From Massilia eburnea (lineage in GTDB: Bacteria > Pseudomonadota > Gammaproteobacteria > Burkholderiales > Burkholderiaceae_D), in contig NZ_WNKX01000001.1 in NCBI RefSeq assembly GCF_009720745.1, positions 310,001 through 374,000 on the forward strand: 64,000 nt of DNA. Direction: 5' to 3'. The notes beneath the pieces were generated by a model that saw nothing but the letters and a program-made list of their open reading frames with translations, searched no databases and was not told where the DNA came from. Positions within the stretch are counted from its first letter, which is position 1. Every line of letters starts with the position of its first letter. Positions 1-8,078 of the stretch are shown here, piece after piece. Position numbers and translations under genes: made by a program.

Positions 1-484
1 ATGCCCAGCCGAAGGCCGTCCACTTGCCGCGGCCGAGCCGGCGCTGCTGCCGCTGGCGGTCGCGCACGACGTCCGGATACAGGCCAAGGCTGGAATTGTT
101 GAGGAAGATGCGGTCGTTGACTTCTCCCACGTCGACCCGCACCACTTGTCCAGCCGCCAGGGCGGCGATGGCGCCATCCAGCTGGGGCGGAATACCCAGG
201 TCGCGTGCGAAATGGTTCAGGGTCCCCATCGGCAGCACGCCGAATACGGCGCCACTGTCCAGCACCACCGAGGCCACGGCATTGACTGTGCCATCGCCGC
301 CGCCGGCCACCACGGCCGGAGCGCCGGCCGCCAGCGCGGCGCGCGCCGCTTCCATCAACCGGTTGGTATCGGTGGCCAGCGTAATATCGACATCCAGGCC
401 GTGGGCAGCAAAGAGGGCGGCCAGCGATGCATGCCATGCCTCGCCATAGCCCGCGCCGGCGCCTGCATTGACGACCACGGCCAT
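1..484 (-). CDS. Diacylglycerol/lipid kinase family protein, C-terminus cut by window edge
   Basis: The first 161 codons of a gene that runs off the window start. The N-terminus reads MAVVVNAGAGAG and is followed by the nucleotide-binding signature GGGDGT near residues 62-67 and GVLPMGTLNHFA, the hallmarks of the diacylglycerol-kinase catalytic domain (YegS/DagK/LCB5 superfamily), which phosphorylates membrane lipids with ATP. The start codon lies 5 bases after the PAP2 phosphatase stop, so the two are probably co-transcribed and could act on the same lipid pool (inference). Substrate cannot be told from this fragment. Confidence 0.85.
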   Translation of the reverse strand, partial: MAVVVNAGAGAGYGEAWHASLAALFAAHGLDVDITLATDTNRLMEAARAALAAGAPAVVAGGGDGTVNAVASVVLDSGAVFGVLPMGTLNHFARDLGIPPQLDGAIAALAAGQVVRVDVGEVNDRIFLNNSSLGLYPDVVRDRQRQQRRLGRGKWTAFGWA

Positions 485-489
485 GCGGC

Positions 490-1152
490 TCACAGGCGCT
501 CCCGGTGCCTGCGCAGGCTGGACACTGCTGTCACGCACACCGCCAGCCAGCCCAGCCCTTCCGCGACCGCCGCCAGCACATCGGTCAGGAAATGCACGCC
601 AAGATACATACGGCTGAACGCAACCAGCGCCACCACCAACACTGCGCCCAGCACGACCGCTGCACGCTGGAAGGGGTTTCGTGCGTGCGGCCACAGGTAG
701 CAGGCGAGCACGCCGTAGAACACTGTCGCGGCCAGGGTATGGCCGCTGGGGAAGCTGAAGGTCGGCAGGGTCAGCAGCGGCACGTCGAAGCTGGGCCGCG
801 CGCGCTGGTAGCTATGCTTGAGCAGCACGTTCAGCAGCATGCCGGGCGGCACAGCCAGCAAGAGCGCCAGCATCCAGTAACGGGCCTGCTTCCGCCACAG
901 GTGCCAGGCGAACAGCGCCGTCAGGAAAGCAATCCCCGCCACACTATGCAGCCAGCTGACGGCCAGCAGGAAGGTGGTCAGCGGTTCGCTGGCATGGGCG
1001 TGCAGCCATTGCGACACGCTGATATCGAGCGCCGCCAGGCGTGCGCCGGGCCCCAGTGCAGCACTGGCAACGGCCTGGAAAGCGGCTGCAGCGGCAATCA
1101 GCAGGGCCAGGCCTGCCACCAGATGCAAAGGAAGGCGGATCGTATCTCTCAT
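490..1152 (-). CDS. PAP2-superfamily membrane phosphatase
   Basis: A 220-residue polytopic membrane protein of the type 2 phosphatidic acid phosphatase family. All three catalytic motifs are visible: KHSYQRARP (112-120), FPSGHT (134-139) and SRMYLGVHFLTD (180-191), containing the His-His-Asp set of the phosphatase. Hydrophobic segments near 8-33, 60-82, 92-112, 142-154 and 164-182 fit a multi-span inner-membrane enzyme with the active site facing the periplasm. Likely substrates are lipid phosphates or undecaprenyl pyrophosphate; the neighbouring lipid kinase favours a lipid recycling role. Start ATG at 1152. Confidence 0.85.
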   Translation of the reverse strand: MRDTIRLPLHLVAGLALLIAAAAAFQAVASAALGPGARLAALDISVSQWLHAHASEPLTTFLLAVSWLHSVAGIAFLTALFAWHLWRKQARYWMLALLLAVPPGMLLNVLLKHSYQRARPSFDVPLLTLPTFSFPSGHTLAATVFYGVLACYLWPHARNPFQRAAVVLGAVLVVALVAFSRMYLGVHFLTDVLAAVAEGLGWLAVCVTAVSSLRRHRERL

Positions 1153-1188
1153 ACAACGATTAGCAAAAAAACCTGATTTTTCATCCAG

Positions 1189-1208
1189 TACTGTTGATTC
1201 ATACAGTA
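1189..1208 (+). promoter_or_regulatory. LexA (SOS) box, perfect CTGT-N8-ACAG
   Basis: The 20-mer TACTGT-TGATTCAT-ACAGTA is a symmetric match to the gamma/betaproteobacterial LexA consensus, including the outer TA flanks. It overlaps the -35 element of the candidate promoter of the 74-residue gene at 1260, an arrangement in which LexA would block RNA polymerase. It is also 36 bases upstream of the divergent PAP2 gene start and might affect that gene. Confidence 0.75.
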
Positions 1209-1221
1209 TTTGTGTTATTCT
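1194..1221 (+). promoter_or_regulatory. Candidate sigma-70 promoter of the SOS-box gene
   Basis: TTGATT at 1194-1199 and TATTCT at 1216-1221 with a 16-base spacer, inside an AT-rich stretch. The -35 element lies within the LexA box. The start codon follows 38 bases later. Confidence 0.45.
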
Positions 1222-1259
1222 GATGACTCGTTAAACACATCAAGCAAAAGGAATTCGTC

Positions 1260-1484
1260 ATGACCACTATGAACAGCACCTTCGGCTCCCGCTTTGGCCT
1301 GGAATATGCCCCTATGTCTTTCCTGGTTCGCTTCGGCAAACGCGAAGTGCTGGTGTGCCGCGACTTCCGCAAGCGCTTCTATGCTGTGAACCCGATCATC
1401 GAATGCGACACCGGCGTACAGCCTGGCCACCTGGAAGTTCTGCTCTTCAGCCGCTGGCTGCTGATCTTCTCCAAGGCCCACTAA
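1260..1484 (+). CDS. Small protein of unknown function behind a LexA box
   Basis: A 74-residue protein that I do not recognise. It is basic in its first half (FGKREVLVCRDFRKRF) and hydrophobic near the C-terminus (LEVLLFSRWLLIF), with two cysteines and no signal peptide. The start is well supported: AAAGGA lies 8 bases before ATG 1260. Its own promoter overlaps a perfect SOS box, so induction after DNA damage is likely. The size would suit a damage-induced small inhibitor or checkpoint protein, but no similarity to SulA or other known SOS products is apparent. The stop overlaps the convergent LysR stop by 4 bases. Confidence 0.7.
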   Translation: MTTMNSTFGSRFGLEYAPMSFLVRFGKREVLVCRDFRKRFYAVNPIIECDTGVQPGHLEVLLFSRWLLIFSKAH

Positions 1485-2392
1485 GCCCAAGTCTCGCACA
1501 GCTGTTCATACCGGGCGCGCAAATAGTCGCGCAAACGAATCACGACGGGCGTGACCTGCGAGCGATGCATGCAAACCAGCTGTAATGGCACCTCTTCACC
1601 CATTACATCTGGTAGCAGCAAACGTAAGCGGCCGGCATTGATGTCGGCGGTCACGTCCAACCGTGATTTGTAGGCAATACCCAATCCCGCGACCGCCCAG
1701 CGGCGCACCAGGTCGGCATCATCGCTGCTGCGATTGCCCCGGACCTGCACTACCTTGCCTTGGGCGGGGAAGGCCCAGCGGTCATAGAGCACGTCATCCA
1801 GCGCGAAGCGCAGGCAATTGTGGTGCACCAATTCGTCCAGGTTGGCCGGAGCGCCCTGCCGGCGCAGGTAGTTCGGCGAGGCGACCAGCACGCGCCGGTT
1901 ATCCGGGGCAATCGGCATTGACACGAGGCTGGAATCATCCAGCCTGCCATAGCGCAGGGCCAGGTCGACTGGCTGGCGGTACATATCCGCGACGCGGTCG
2001 CTGACAAATAATTGCAGGCTGATGGCCGGATATTCCGCCTGGAATGCGTCCAGCCATGGCAGCAGCACATTGCGTCCCACGTCGGACGGCATCGAGATTT
2101 TCAGCAAGCCCGCCAATTCCTGCTGGCCTTGGCGTATCGCCTCATGGCCTTCTTTCAGCTGGCGCAGCGCTTCGCGCGCGTGGCGCAAGTAGTGCTCGCC
2201 TTCCGCCGTCAGGCGCAGCGAGCGCGTAGTGCGGGCGAACAGGCGCAGCTTCAATTCCTCTTCCAGCCGCTTCAGGGCAGCGCTCGCCAGGGCTGGCGAT
2301 ATATCCAGCGAGCGCGCTGCCGCCGACAAGCTGCCCCGGTCGGCTGTATTGACGAAGACTTCAATATCGTCCAGGCGCAACATTATCGTCAT
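1481..2392 (-). CDS. LysR-family transcriptional regulator
   Basis: A 303-residue protein of normal LysR length. The N-terminal winged helix-turn-helix covers about residues 5-65 (DDIEVFVNTADRGSLSAAAR, then TTRSLRLTAEG), followed by the two-lobed effector domain with the usual QLFVSDR and GLGIAY segments. It is transcribed away from the MDR oxidoreductase at 2487, with 94 bases between the starts, the classical layout for a LysR protein controlling its divergent neighbour. ATG 2383 is an alternative start. The inducer is unknown. Confidence 0.9.
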   Translation of the reverse strand: MTIMLRLDDIEVFVNTADRGSLSAAARSLDISPALASAALKRLEEELKLRLFARTTRSLRLTAEGEHYLRHAREALRQLKEGHEAIRQGQQELAGLLKISMPSDVGRNVLLPWLDAFQAEYPAISLQLFVSDRVADMYRQPVDLALRYGRLDDSSLVSMPIAPDNRRVLVASPNYLRRQGAPANLDELVHHNCLRFALDDVLYDRWAFPAQGKVVQVRGNRSSDDADLVRRWAVAGLGIAYKSRLDVTADINAGRLRLLLPDVMGEEVPLQLVCMHRSQVTPVVIRLRDYLRARYEQLCETWA

Positions 2393-2486
2393 TTCCTTGA
2401 AAGTGCTTCTTTAATTTTAGTCTTTTTCTTGAAGCCGCGATGACCGAAGATGCAGTCATCGCAAACACTTTGGAAAGATTAAAGCC

Positions 2487-3503
2487 ATGAAAGCTGTCGC
2501 CTACCGCGCTTCCCTGCCGATCGAACACGCCGACGCCTTGCTGGACATCGCATTGCCGGCACCGGTCGCCACCGGCCGCGACCTGCTGGTCGAAATCAAG
2601 GCGGTTTCCGTCAACCCGGTCGATACCAAGATCCGCCGCAACGTCAGTCCGGCGCAAGGCGAATCCAAAGTACTGGGCTGGGACGCCAGCGGCATCGTGC
2701 GTGCCGTCGGCCCTGACGCTACCTTGTTCAAGCCAGGCGATGAAGTCTGGTATGCCGGCGCACTTGGCCGTTCCGGCACCAATGCCGAACTGCACCTGGT
2801 GGACGAGCGCATCGTCGGCCACAAGCCAGGCAAGCTCAGCTTTGCAGAAGCGGCCGCCCTGCCCTTGACCGCCATTACGGCCTGGGAATTGCTGTTCGAC
2901 CGGCTCGGCGCCAGCCGCGACGCGACGCGCGAGGCCGGCAAGTCCTTGCTGGTCACGGGCGCTGCCGGCGGCGTCGGTTCGATCCTGGTGCAGCTGGCGC
3001 GCCAGCTGACGGGGCTGACCGTGATCGGCACTGCTTCCCGCCCAGAAACCGCGGAATGGGTGAAGACGCTGGGCGCCCACCATGTGATCGACCACAGCAA
3101 GCCGCTGGACCAGGAAATCAAGCGCCTGGGCCTGCCGCCGGTGAATTACATCGCCAGCCTGAACGAGAGTGAGCAGCATTTCACCGCACTTGCCGAACTG
3201 GTGGCGCCGCAAGGCAAACTGGCCCTGATTGACGATCCGTCCAACATCGACGTGCGCCTGCTCAAGCGCAAGAGCGTATCGCTGCACTGGGAATTCATGT
3301 TCACCCGCTCCATGTTCGAGACGGAGGATATGGCGCAGCAGCACGCCCTGCTGAACGACGTGTCGCGCCTGGTCGACAGCGGCGTATTGAAAACCACGCT
3401 GGGCGAGCGCTTTGGCGCCATCAACGCTGCCAACCTGAAACGTGCGCACGCCCTGCTGGAAAGCAACCGCGCACGCGGCAAGATCGTGCTGGAGGGATTC
3501 TAA
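2487..3503 (+). CDS. Zinc-type alcohol dehydrogenase-like MDR oxidoreductase
   Basis: A 338-residue medium-chain dehydrogenase/reductase. The GroES-like N-terminus carries SVNPVDTKIR (41-50) and the Rossmann domain has the cofactor loop GAAGGVGS (158-165). The cysteine/histidine ligands of zinc alcohol dehydrogenases are not evident, which places it with the quinone-oxidoreductase-like (ZADH/QOR) subgroup, NADPH-dependent reductases of quinones or enones. It is divergent from a LysR gene that probably controls it. Its stop overlaps the convergent gene by 4 bases. Confidence 0.85.
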   Translation: MKAVAYRASLPIEHADALLDIALPAPVATGRDLLVEIKAVSVNPVDTKIRRNVSPAQGESKVLGWDASGIVRAVGPDATLFKPGDEVWYAGALGRSGTNAELHLVDERIVGHKPGKLSFAEAAALPLTAITAWELLFDRLGASRDATREAGKSLLVTGAAGGVGSILVQLARQLTGLTVIGTASRPETAEWVKTLGAHHVIDHSKPLDQEIKRLGLPPVNYIASLNESEQHFTALAELVAPQGKLALIDDPSNIDVRLLKRKSVSLHWEFMFTRSMFETEDMAQQHALLNDVSRLVDSGVLKTTLGERFGAINAANLKRAHALLESNRARGKIVLEGF

Positions 3504-4060
3504 GCTTCGGTTGCGGCGCGGGCGGCATGGGCCGCAGCGCTCGCTTCGCCCGCCTGCGCGATCGCTTGTTCCTGCTGCCGGAGCGCCAGCGCGCGGCGGT
3601 CGTGCGCATCGACTTTATCGATCAGCGATTGCGACAAGCGGCAAGCCTCGTTTACCGTTGCATTGAAGCGCTCGCAGCCGCGCTTGAGCATGCCGGAGTC
3701 GTAGCCCACTTCGCTGAACATGCTGCATATTTCCAGGCACAGATCGCGCAAGGTGCGCATGGAATCGCAGGCGCCTTCGATGTCGCCGCGCATTTGGCGG
3801 TCCAGGTCGATGAATTCGGCGCGCGTCTTCTCATGGCAGGACAATTCCATCACCGTCGCCTGCCAGCGCCCGATGCGGCGCGTGATGCGGCTGATATTGG
3901 CGTTCTTCTGGCGCAGGATCAAGGCGTATTCGCACGCCAGCAGCGATAGCGGCAGGCAGGCCAGGACGGCTGGAATACCGGCGCGCCGCAGGGCGATTTC
4001 CAGCTTCTTGCATCGGTGCAGTAGTGAGCCGATATTGCCGCCAAGGGAATGCTTGCGCAT
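3500..4060 (-). CDS. Hypothetical protein with one membrane segment
   Basis: A 186-residue protein that I do not recognise. The frame is open further upstream, but ATG 4060 is preferred because GGGAGGA lies a few bases before it and the preceding residues have no protein-like character. One hydrophobic segment (about residues 24-48) is followed by a helical region with paired cysteines (GACDSMRTLRDLCLEICSMF) and an Ala/Gln/Arg-rich tail. The topology suggests an inner-membrane anchor with a soluble helical domain. No functional context is given by the neighbours. Confidence 0.6.
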   Translation of the reverse strand: MRKHSLGGNIGSLLHRCKKLEIALRRAGIPAVLACLPLSLLACEYALILRQKNANISRITRRIGRWQATVMELSCHEKTRAEFIDLDRQMRGDIEGACDSMRTLRDLCLEICSMFSEVGYDSGMLKRGCERFNATVNEACRLSQSLIDKVDAHDRRALALRQQEQAIAQAGEASAAAHAARAATEA

Positions 4061-4175
4061 GGCCGGTCCTCCCGACAATCCGCCATGCGAAAGCATTGGC
4101 GCGATTAGCCCAGTATAGGCAGGCCCTGCCCCGCGCGAGCATGCGCCGGATTGATGCAGATTAAAAGTGGAGCGA

Positions 4176-4898
4176 TTAGGCGCCGTTGAGCCAGGCTTGT
4201 TCGTGGGCACGCTCGCGGCGCCGGCGTTCGGCTGGGGAATCGAAGTCGCGCAGGAACTGGATGTGCTTGCGCTCCAGTGCCAGCATGTCGCGCTCAATGG
4301 CATCGACTTCAGCGCGGTCAGGCGAGTGGTTCATGTAATTGGCGCGTTCGCGCTGAATCCGGTCCTGCTCGTCCTTGATGGCTTGCAGGCGTGCTTCGCA
4401 GCGCTGCACGGTGCGGCGCATCTTTTCCGGGGTCAGGCCCTGTTCGCGCAAATCGCTCTGCACGGCCAGGTCGCCGCGCACGGCGTTGATGCGCTTCTGC
4501 AGTTCCGCGATGTCGGCATTGACATCTTCGATGGCGGCGGTGTCCTTGGCGGCATAAGCGTTGCGGCGGCGCTCGCCCAGCAGGGCCATTTCCGCCTCCA
4601 GCTCCTGGTATTCATCGCGGAAGGGGCGTTCGAAATTGCCCAATTGGGCGCGGCAGGACTCGATCTGCTTTTCCAGCGCCACCACTTCCAGCTGCAGCTT
4701 GGCGGCCGGCATGTCGAAGCGGCGCTGGGCGCGCTCCTCCATCGCCTTGTTGGCGGCGAGCAGGCGCGCTTCATAACGCACGGTCGAAAACTTCTTGCGC
4801 GCCTCTTCCTCATGGGCGGCACGCAGCTTGCGCTCATAGGCGCGGTAGGCTGCAGGCATGCGCAGCTTGCGATACCAGTCACGAATCCATTTCCACAT
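4176..4898 (-). CDS. Hypothetical coiled-coil protein
   Basis: A 240-residue protein without a signal peptide. After MWKWIRDWYRKLRMP, which could form an amphipathic Trp/Arg-rich helix, almost the whole sequence is charged and helical with heptad-like spacing (QLEVVALEKQIESCRAQL at about 68-85, later DIAELQKRINAVRGDL), which predicts a long coiled coil. It sits 15 bases after the PRPP-synthetase-like gene and may be co-transcribed with it. No family is recognised; a structural or scaffolding role is only a guess. Confidence 0.65.
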   Translation of the reverse strand: MWKWIRDWYRKLRMPAAYRAYERKLRAAHEEEARKKFSTVRYEARLLAANKAMEERAQRRFDMPAAKLQLEVVALEKQIESCRAQLGNFERPFRDEYQELEAEMALLGERRRNAYAAKDTAAIEDVNADIAELQKRINAVRGDLAVQSDLREQGLTPEKMRRTVQRCEARLQAIKDEQDRIQRERANYMNHSPDRAEVDAIERDMLALERKHIQFLRDFDSPAERRRRERAHEQAWLNGA

Positions 4899-4913
4899 AG
4901 GCAGGAATATAAC

Positions 4914-5810
4914 TTAGGCGGCGGCGCCTGTCATGTCCGCCAGTGCCGGGGCAAGCAAGGAAGCGACAGGGATGGCGTTGCTGCTGTGCGGGACGGTGTC
5001 GCAGCTGGCCGTGCTGGCCACGCCGGAGGCTTGCAGGTCTTCAAAGGCGCTGCCGGCAAATAATGGATGAACGGCGACGCACAACGGCGGCGGCAAACCT
5101 GCCTTGCGCACGTGGCCGACGGCGGCAATCATGGTACGGGCGGTCGAGGCGATATCGTCGACGATGACCGGAGTGTGGTGCAGCCAGCGCTCGGTGTCCG
5201 GCACCGATACTTCCACATCATGGTCGCCACGGCGGATTTTTTCCAGCACGATGCAGGGGCAGCCGGCGCCGCGCGCCACTTCGGCAGCCCATTGTTCGCT
5301 CTCGGAATCGGGGCCGATCACCAGTGGCTGCGGCACGTTGGCGGCAATCCATTGCGAGATGGCCGGGGCGGCGCGTACCACACGGGTCGGGATGGTGTAG
5401 ATCTCGGCCAGGTCGTGGTGGCGGTGCAGGTGGGGATCGATGGTCACCATCCAGTGGAACACGCCCGAGACCAGCCGCGCAAAATGGGCCGAGGTGATGC
5501 CCTCGCCAGGATTGAAGATCGCATCGTGGCGCATATACGCCAGGTATGGCGCCACCAGGCCGACGCTGGCCGCGCCCAGGTCGCGCGCAATGCTGGCGGC
5601 GAAGTACATCGGCATGAAGCGGTCGTCCGGACGATCCAGGGTGCAGACCAGCACCACCTGGCGGCCCTTCACCTCCGAGTGATAGCGCACGTAGGATTCG
5701 CCGTCCGGGAAACGCCGCACCTGCAAACTGCCCTGCTCCCAGCCTGATAATGCCGACAGCTGCGCTGTCATCGCTTCGTTGCCGGGTAGCGCGAACAGGA
5801 TAGGCGTCAT
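4914..5810 (-). CDS. Ribose-phosphate pyrophosphokinase-like protein (PRPP synthetase paralogue)
   Basis: A 298-residue protein with the two-domain phosphoribosyltransferase-like fold of PRPP synthetases: RRFPDGESYVR near 33-43, IDPHLHRHHD near 130, and the flexible-loop lysine/arginine in VLEKIRRGDHD. The PRPP loop reads VIVDDIASTARTM, resembling the DDIIST loop of archaeal class III enzymes more than the DDxxDTxGT loop of housekeeping Prs. It is also shorter than the usual 310-320 residues. It therefore looks like an accessory enzyme making PRPP from ribose 5-phosphate and a nucleotide; exact donor unknown. Confidence 0.8.
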   Translation of the reverse strand: MTPILFALPGNEAMTAQLSALSGWEQGSLQVRRFPDGESYVRYHSEVKGRQVVLVCTLDRPDDRFMPMYFAASIARDLGAASVGLVAPYLAYMRHDAIFNPGEGITSAHFARLVSGVFHWMVTIDPHLHRHHDLAEIYTIPTRVVRAAPAISQWIAANVPQPLVIGPDSESEQWAAEVARGAGCPCIVLEKIRRGDHDVEVSVPDTERWLHHTPVIVDDIASTARTMIAAVGHVRKAGLPPPLCVAVHPLFAGSAFEDLQASGVASTASCDTVPHSSNAIPVASLLAPALADMTGAAA

Positions 5811-5973
5811 TTTCGTTCTCTCCTCGTTGAGTGACTTTTTATTCTAACTCCATGTTGCTGCCCGGCGGTAGGTATTGCATTTCAGGCAGCTTTTTTTGCA
5901 TTCTGTCGCACCGTCGGGGACAAGGCCATGGGTCGCGGGCAGAATCGCCCCATTCACCAGAATGGAGACCCTT

Positions 5974-6804
5974 ATGCCATTACCCCGCCACACCTTGGCT
6001 GCGCTAGCCGCCCTTCTCACCTGTGCACAGGCGCACAGCCAGGCGACGCTGCAAGACGTCGCAGGCCACAAATTTGAAGTGCAGAAAATCGCCAAGCCTG
6101 CCGCTCCCGCCACGGTCATTTTTGAAAACGGATCGCGCAACACACTGGATAAATGGGCCAAGGTGATCCCGCTGCTTGCTAAAGACGCGACGGTGTTTGC
6201 CTACAACCGTCCCGGCTACGGCAAGAGCGACAAGCCGGTGACGCCGCGCGACGGCAAGACGATAGTGGAGGAATTGCGCCTGCTGTTGAAGCAGCAAGGC
6301 TTGCAGCCCCCATACGTCCTGGTGGGGCATTCGTTGGGCGGGCTGTATATGCAGATGTATGCGCGCAGCTATCCCCACGAAGTCAAGGGCGTGGTGCTGG
6401 TCGATGCGCTCTACCCCGGCGTCATCAAGAAGCCGGAGGAATTCCCCCTGATGGCGCGCTGGGCAAAATATATGTTCATGAACGCTGCGATGGAAGCGGA
6501 GGTCGACCAGATCTACAGCACCGGGCAGGCCATGATGAACCTGCCCTGGGACGACAATATTCCGATGGTCCGCCTGATTAACGTCCCCAAGTCGCCTGGC
6601 GCAGTGGCGATCGACCTGGGTGTCGCCAACAATGACGAGAAGACCCGCAACCTGGTCATGGCCATGTATCCCAAGGCCTGCAAGGTGATCGTCGACTCAG
6701 ACCACCAGATGCAGCTCGCCAGTCCCGAAGTGGTGGCGGACGCCATCCGCGACGTGATCGGCGCGCACGACGCCAAGCATCAACCAGCCTTGCGCTGCAG
6801 CTGA
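5974..6804 (+). CDS. Secreted alpha/beta hydrolase
   Basis: A 276-residue protein. ATG 5974 is chosen because GGAG lies 8 bases upstream and the product then begins with a signal peptide (MPLPRHTLAALAALLTCAQA, cleavage before HSQ). The nucleophile elbow GHSLGG is present, with an early oxyanion-region FENGS and a GYGKSDKP loop typical of the epoxide-hydrolase/esterase group of alpha/beta hydrolases; the late SDHQMQLA supplies the catalytic His. The substrate cannot be told. Its 3' end overlaps the convergent MFS gene by 25 bases. Confidence 0.8.
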   Translation: MPLPRHTLAALAALLTCAQAHSQATLQDVAGHKFEVQKIAKPAAPATVIFENGSRNTLDKWAKVIPLLAKDATVFAYNRPGYGKSDKPVTPRDGKTIVEELRLLLKQQGLQPPYVLVGHSLGGLYMQMYARSYPHEVKGVVLVDALYPGVIKKPEEFPLMARWAKYMFMNAAMEAEVDQIYSTGQAMMNLPWDDNIPMVRLINVPKSPGAVAIDLGVANNDEKTRNLVMAMYPKACKVIVDSDHQMQLASPEVVADAIRDVIGAHDAKHQPALRCS

Positions 6805-8078
6805 CCGGGCTCCTCCGCGGTACGCGCTTCCTCGTGGTGGAAAGGCGCGTACCAGGTGACGATGAAAGATGGGACGGTAGCCACCATCACCAGCCAGAAG
6901 TAGCTCACATAGCCCATGGATTGCTGCAGGTGGCCGCTGACCATGCCGGTCAACATGCCGCACAAGCCCATCAGGCCAGTGCCGAAGGCGTAATGGGTGG
7001 TGGTGTATTTTCCGGGAGCCAGCTGCTGCATCAGGTAGATCATGAAGCCCACTGCGCCAAAGCCGAAGGAGAACTTTTCAACCACAACACCAAGGCCGAT
7101 CACCCACAGGCTGGAAGGCTGGTAGATCGCCATCAGCAGGAAGGTGGCGATCGGAATGTTCAGTACGCAGCACAGCGTGAACAACACCGGCTTCAAACCG
7201 CGCTTTGCCACATACCAGCCGCCAATCAGGGAGCCTGCCAGCACGGCCAGCAGGCCATACGTACCGTAGACGATGCCCAGCAGCTCGTTGGACATTCCCA
7301 GCCCGCCCTTTTCCACCGGGTCGACCATGAAGAAGGGCCCGATTTTCTCCAGCAGGCCGATCGACACGCGGTACAGCAGCGCAAAGGCCACCATGGTCCA
7401 GACGCCGCGCTTTTCGAAGAAAGTCTTGAAGGCGTCGCGCAGGATGGAGGCCGCCTGGCCCAGGTTTTCCGGCGTATCGGCAGCACGCGCGCCATCGGGC
7501 ATCACGCGCCAGTGCCAGGCAGTAATCACGAGCAGCATGATGGCCACGGCGACAAAGACAATGCGCCATGCGCCCAGCCAATCCATGCCGTAATCCGTAT
7601 GCAGCCGGCCGCTCAGGTAGACCAGCACGCCGGAGGCCACCACGGGCCCGATATTCCAGCTCAGGCTTTGCACGCCGCAGTACAGCGACTGGTTGCGCGA
7701 ACTGAGCGATGTGACGTACACCCCGTCGCTGGCAATGTCCATGGTGGCGCCGATGAAGGACATGATCCAGAACAGCGGCATCATCAAGGCCATCGACCCG
7801 GGCATTCCCATGACCAGGGCGACGGCGCCGAAACCCAGGCCAAGCAGCAGCTGGGTGAGCAGCACGAAGAATTTCTTGGTGCGGTACATTTCCACCACCG
7901 GCGCAAACAGTGGCTTGATGGTGTAGGCCAGGATCAGCATGCTGGAATACTGCGCGGCGCGGCCATTGTCCATGCCAAGGTTCTTGAACATGATGGAGGT
8001 GACGCTGGTCAACATCATGTAGCCCATCGCCATCGCGAAATAGCCGGTGGGCACCCACTGCAGCGGCGAGCGGTTCAT
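6780..8078 (-). CDS. AmpG-like MFS transporter in the beta-glucoside operon
   Basis: A 432-residue protein with about 12 hydrophobic segments and MFS features (IGATMDIASDGVYV, AYTIKPLFAP), closest in general character to the AmpG/acetyl-CoA-transporter-like branch. ATG 8078 (MNRSPLQWVPTGYF) is chosen because it overlaps the beta-glucosidase stop by 4 bases (ATGA), pointing to translational coupling; the open frame upstream lies inside that gene. It probably imports the di- or oligosaccharide or glucoside across the inner membrane for cleavage by the GH1 enzyme. Specificity is inferred from context only. Confidence 0.85.
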   Translation of the reverse strand: MNRSPLQWVPTGYFAMAMGYMMLTSVTSIMFKNLGMDNGRAAQYSSMLILAYTIKPLFAPVVEMYRTKKFFVLLTQLLLGLGFGAVALVMGMPGSMALMMPLFWIMSFIGATMDIASDGVYVTSLSSRNQSLYCGVQSLSWNIGPVVASGVLVYLSGRLHTDYGMDWLGAWRIVFVAVAIMLLVITAWHWRVMPDGARAADTPENLGQAASILRDAFKTFFEKRGVWTMVAFALLYRVSIGLLEKIGPFFMVDPVEKGGLGMSNELLGIVYGTYGLLAVLAGSLIGGWYVAKRGLKPVLFTLCCVLNIPIATFLLMAIYQPSSLWVIGLGVVVEKFSFGFGAVGFMIYLMQQLAPGKYTTTHYAFGTGLMGLCGMLTGMVSGHLQQSMGYVSYFWLVMVATVPSFIVTWYAPFHHEEARTAEEPGQLQRKAG

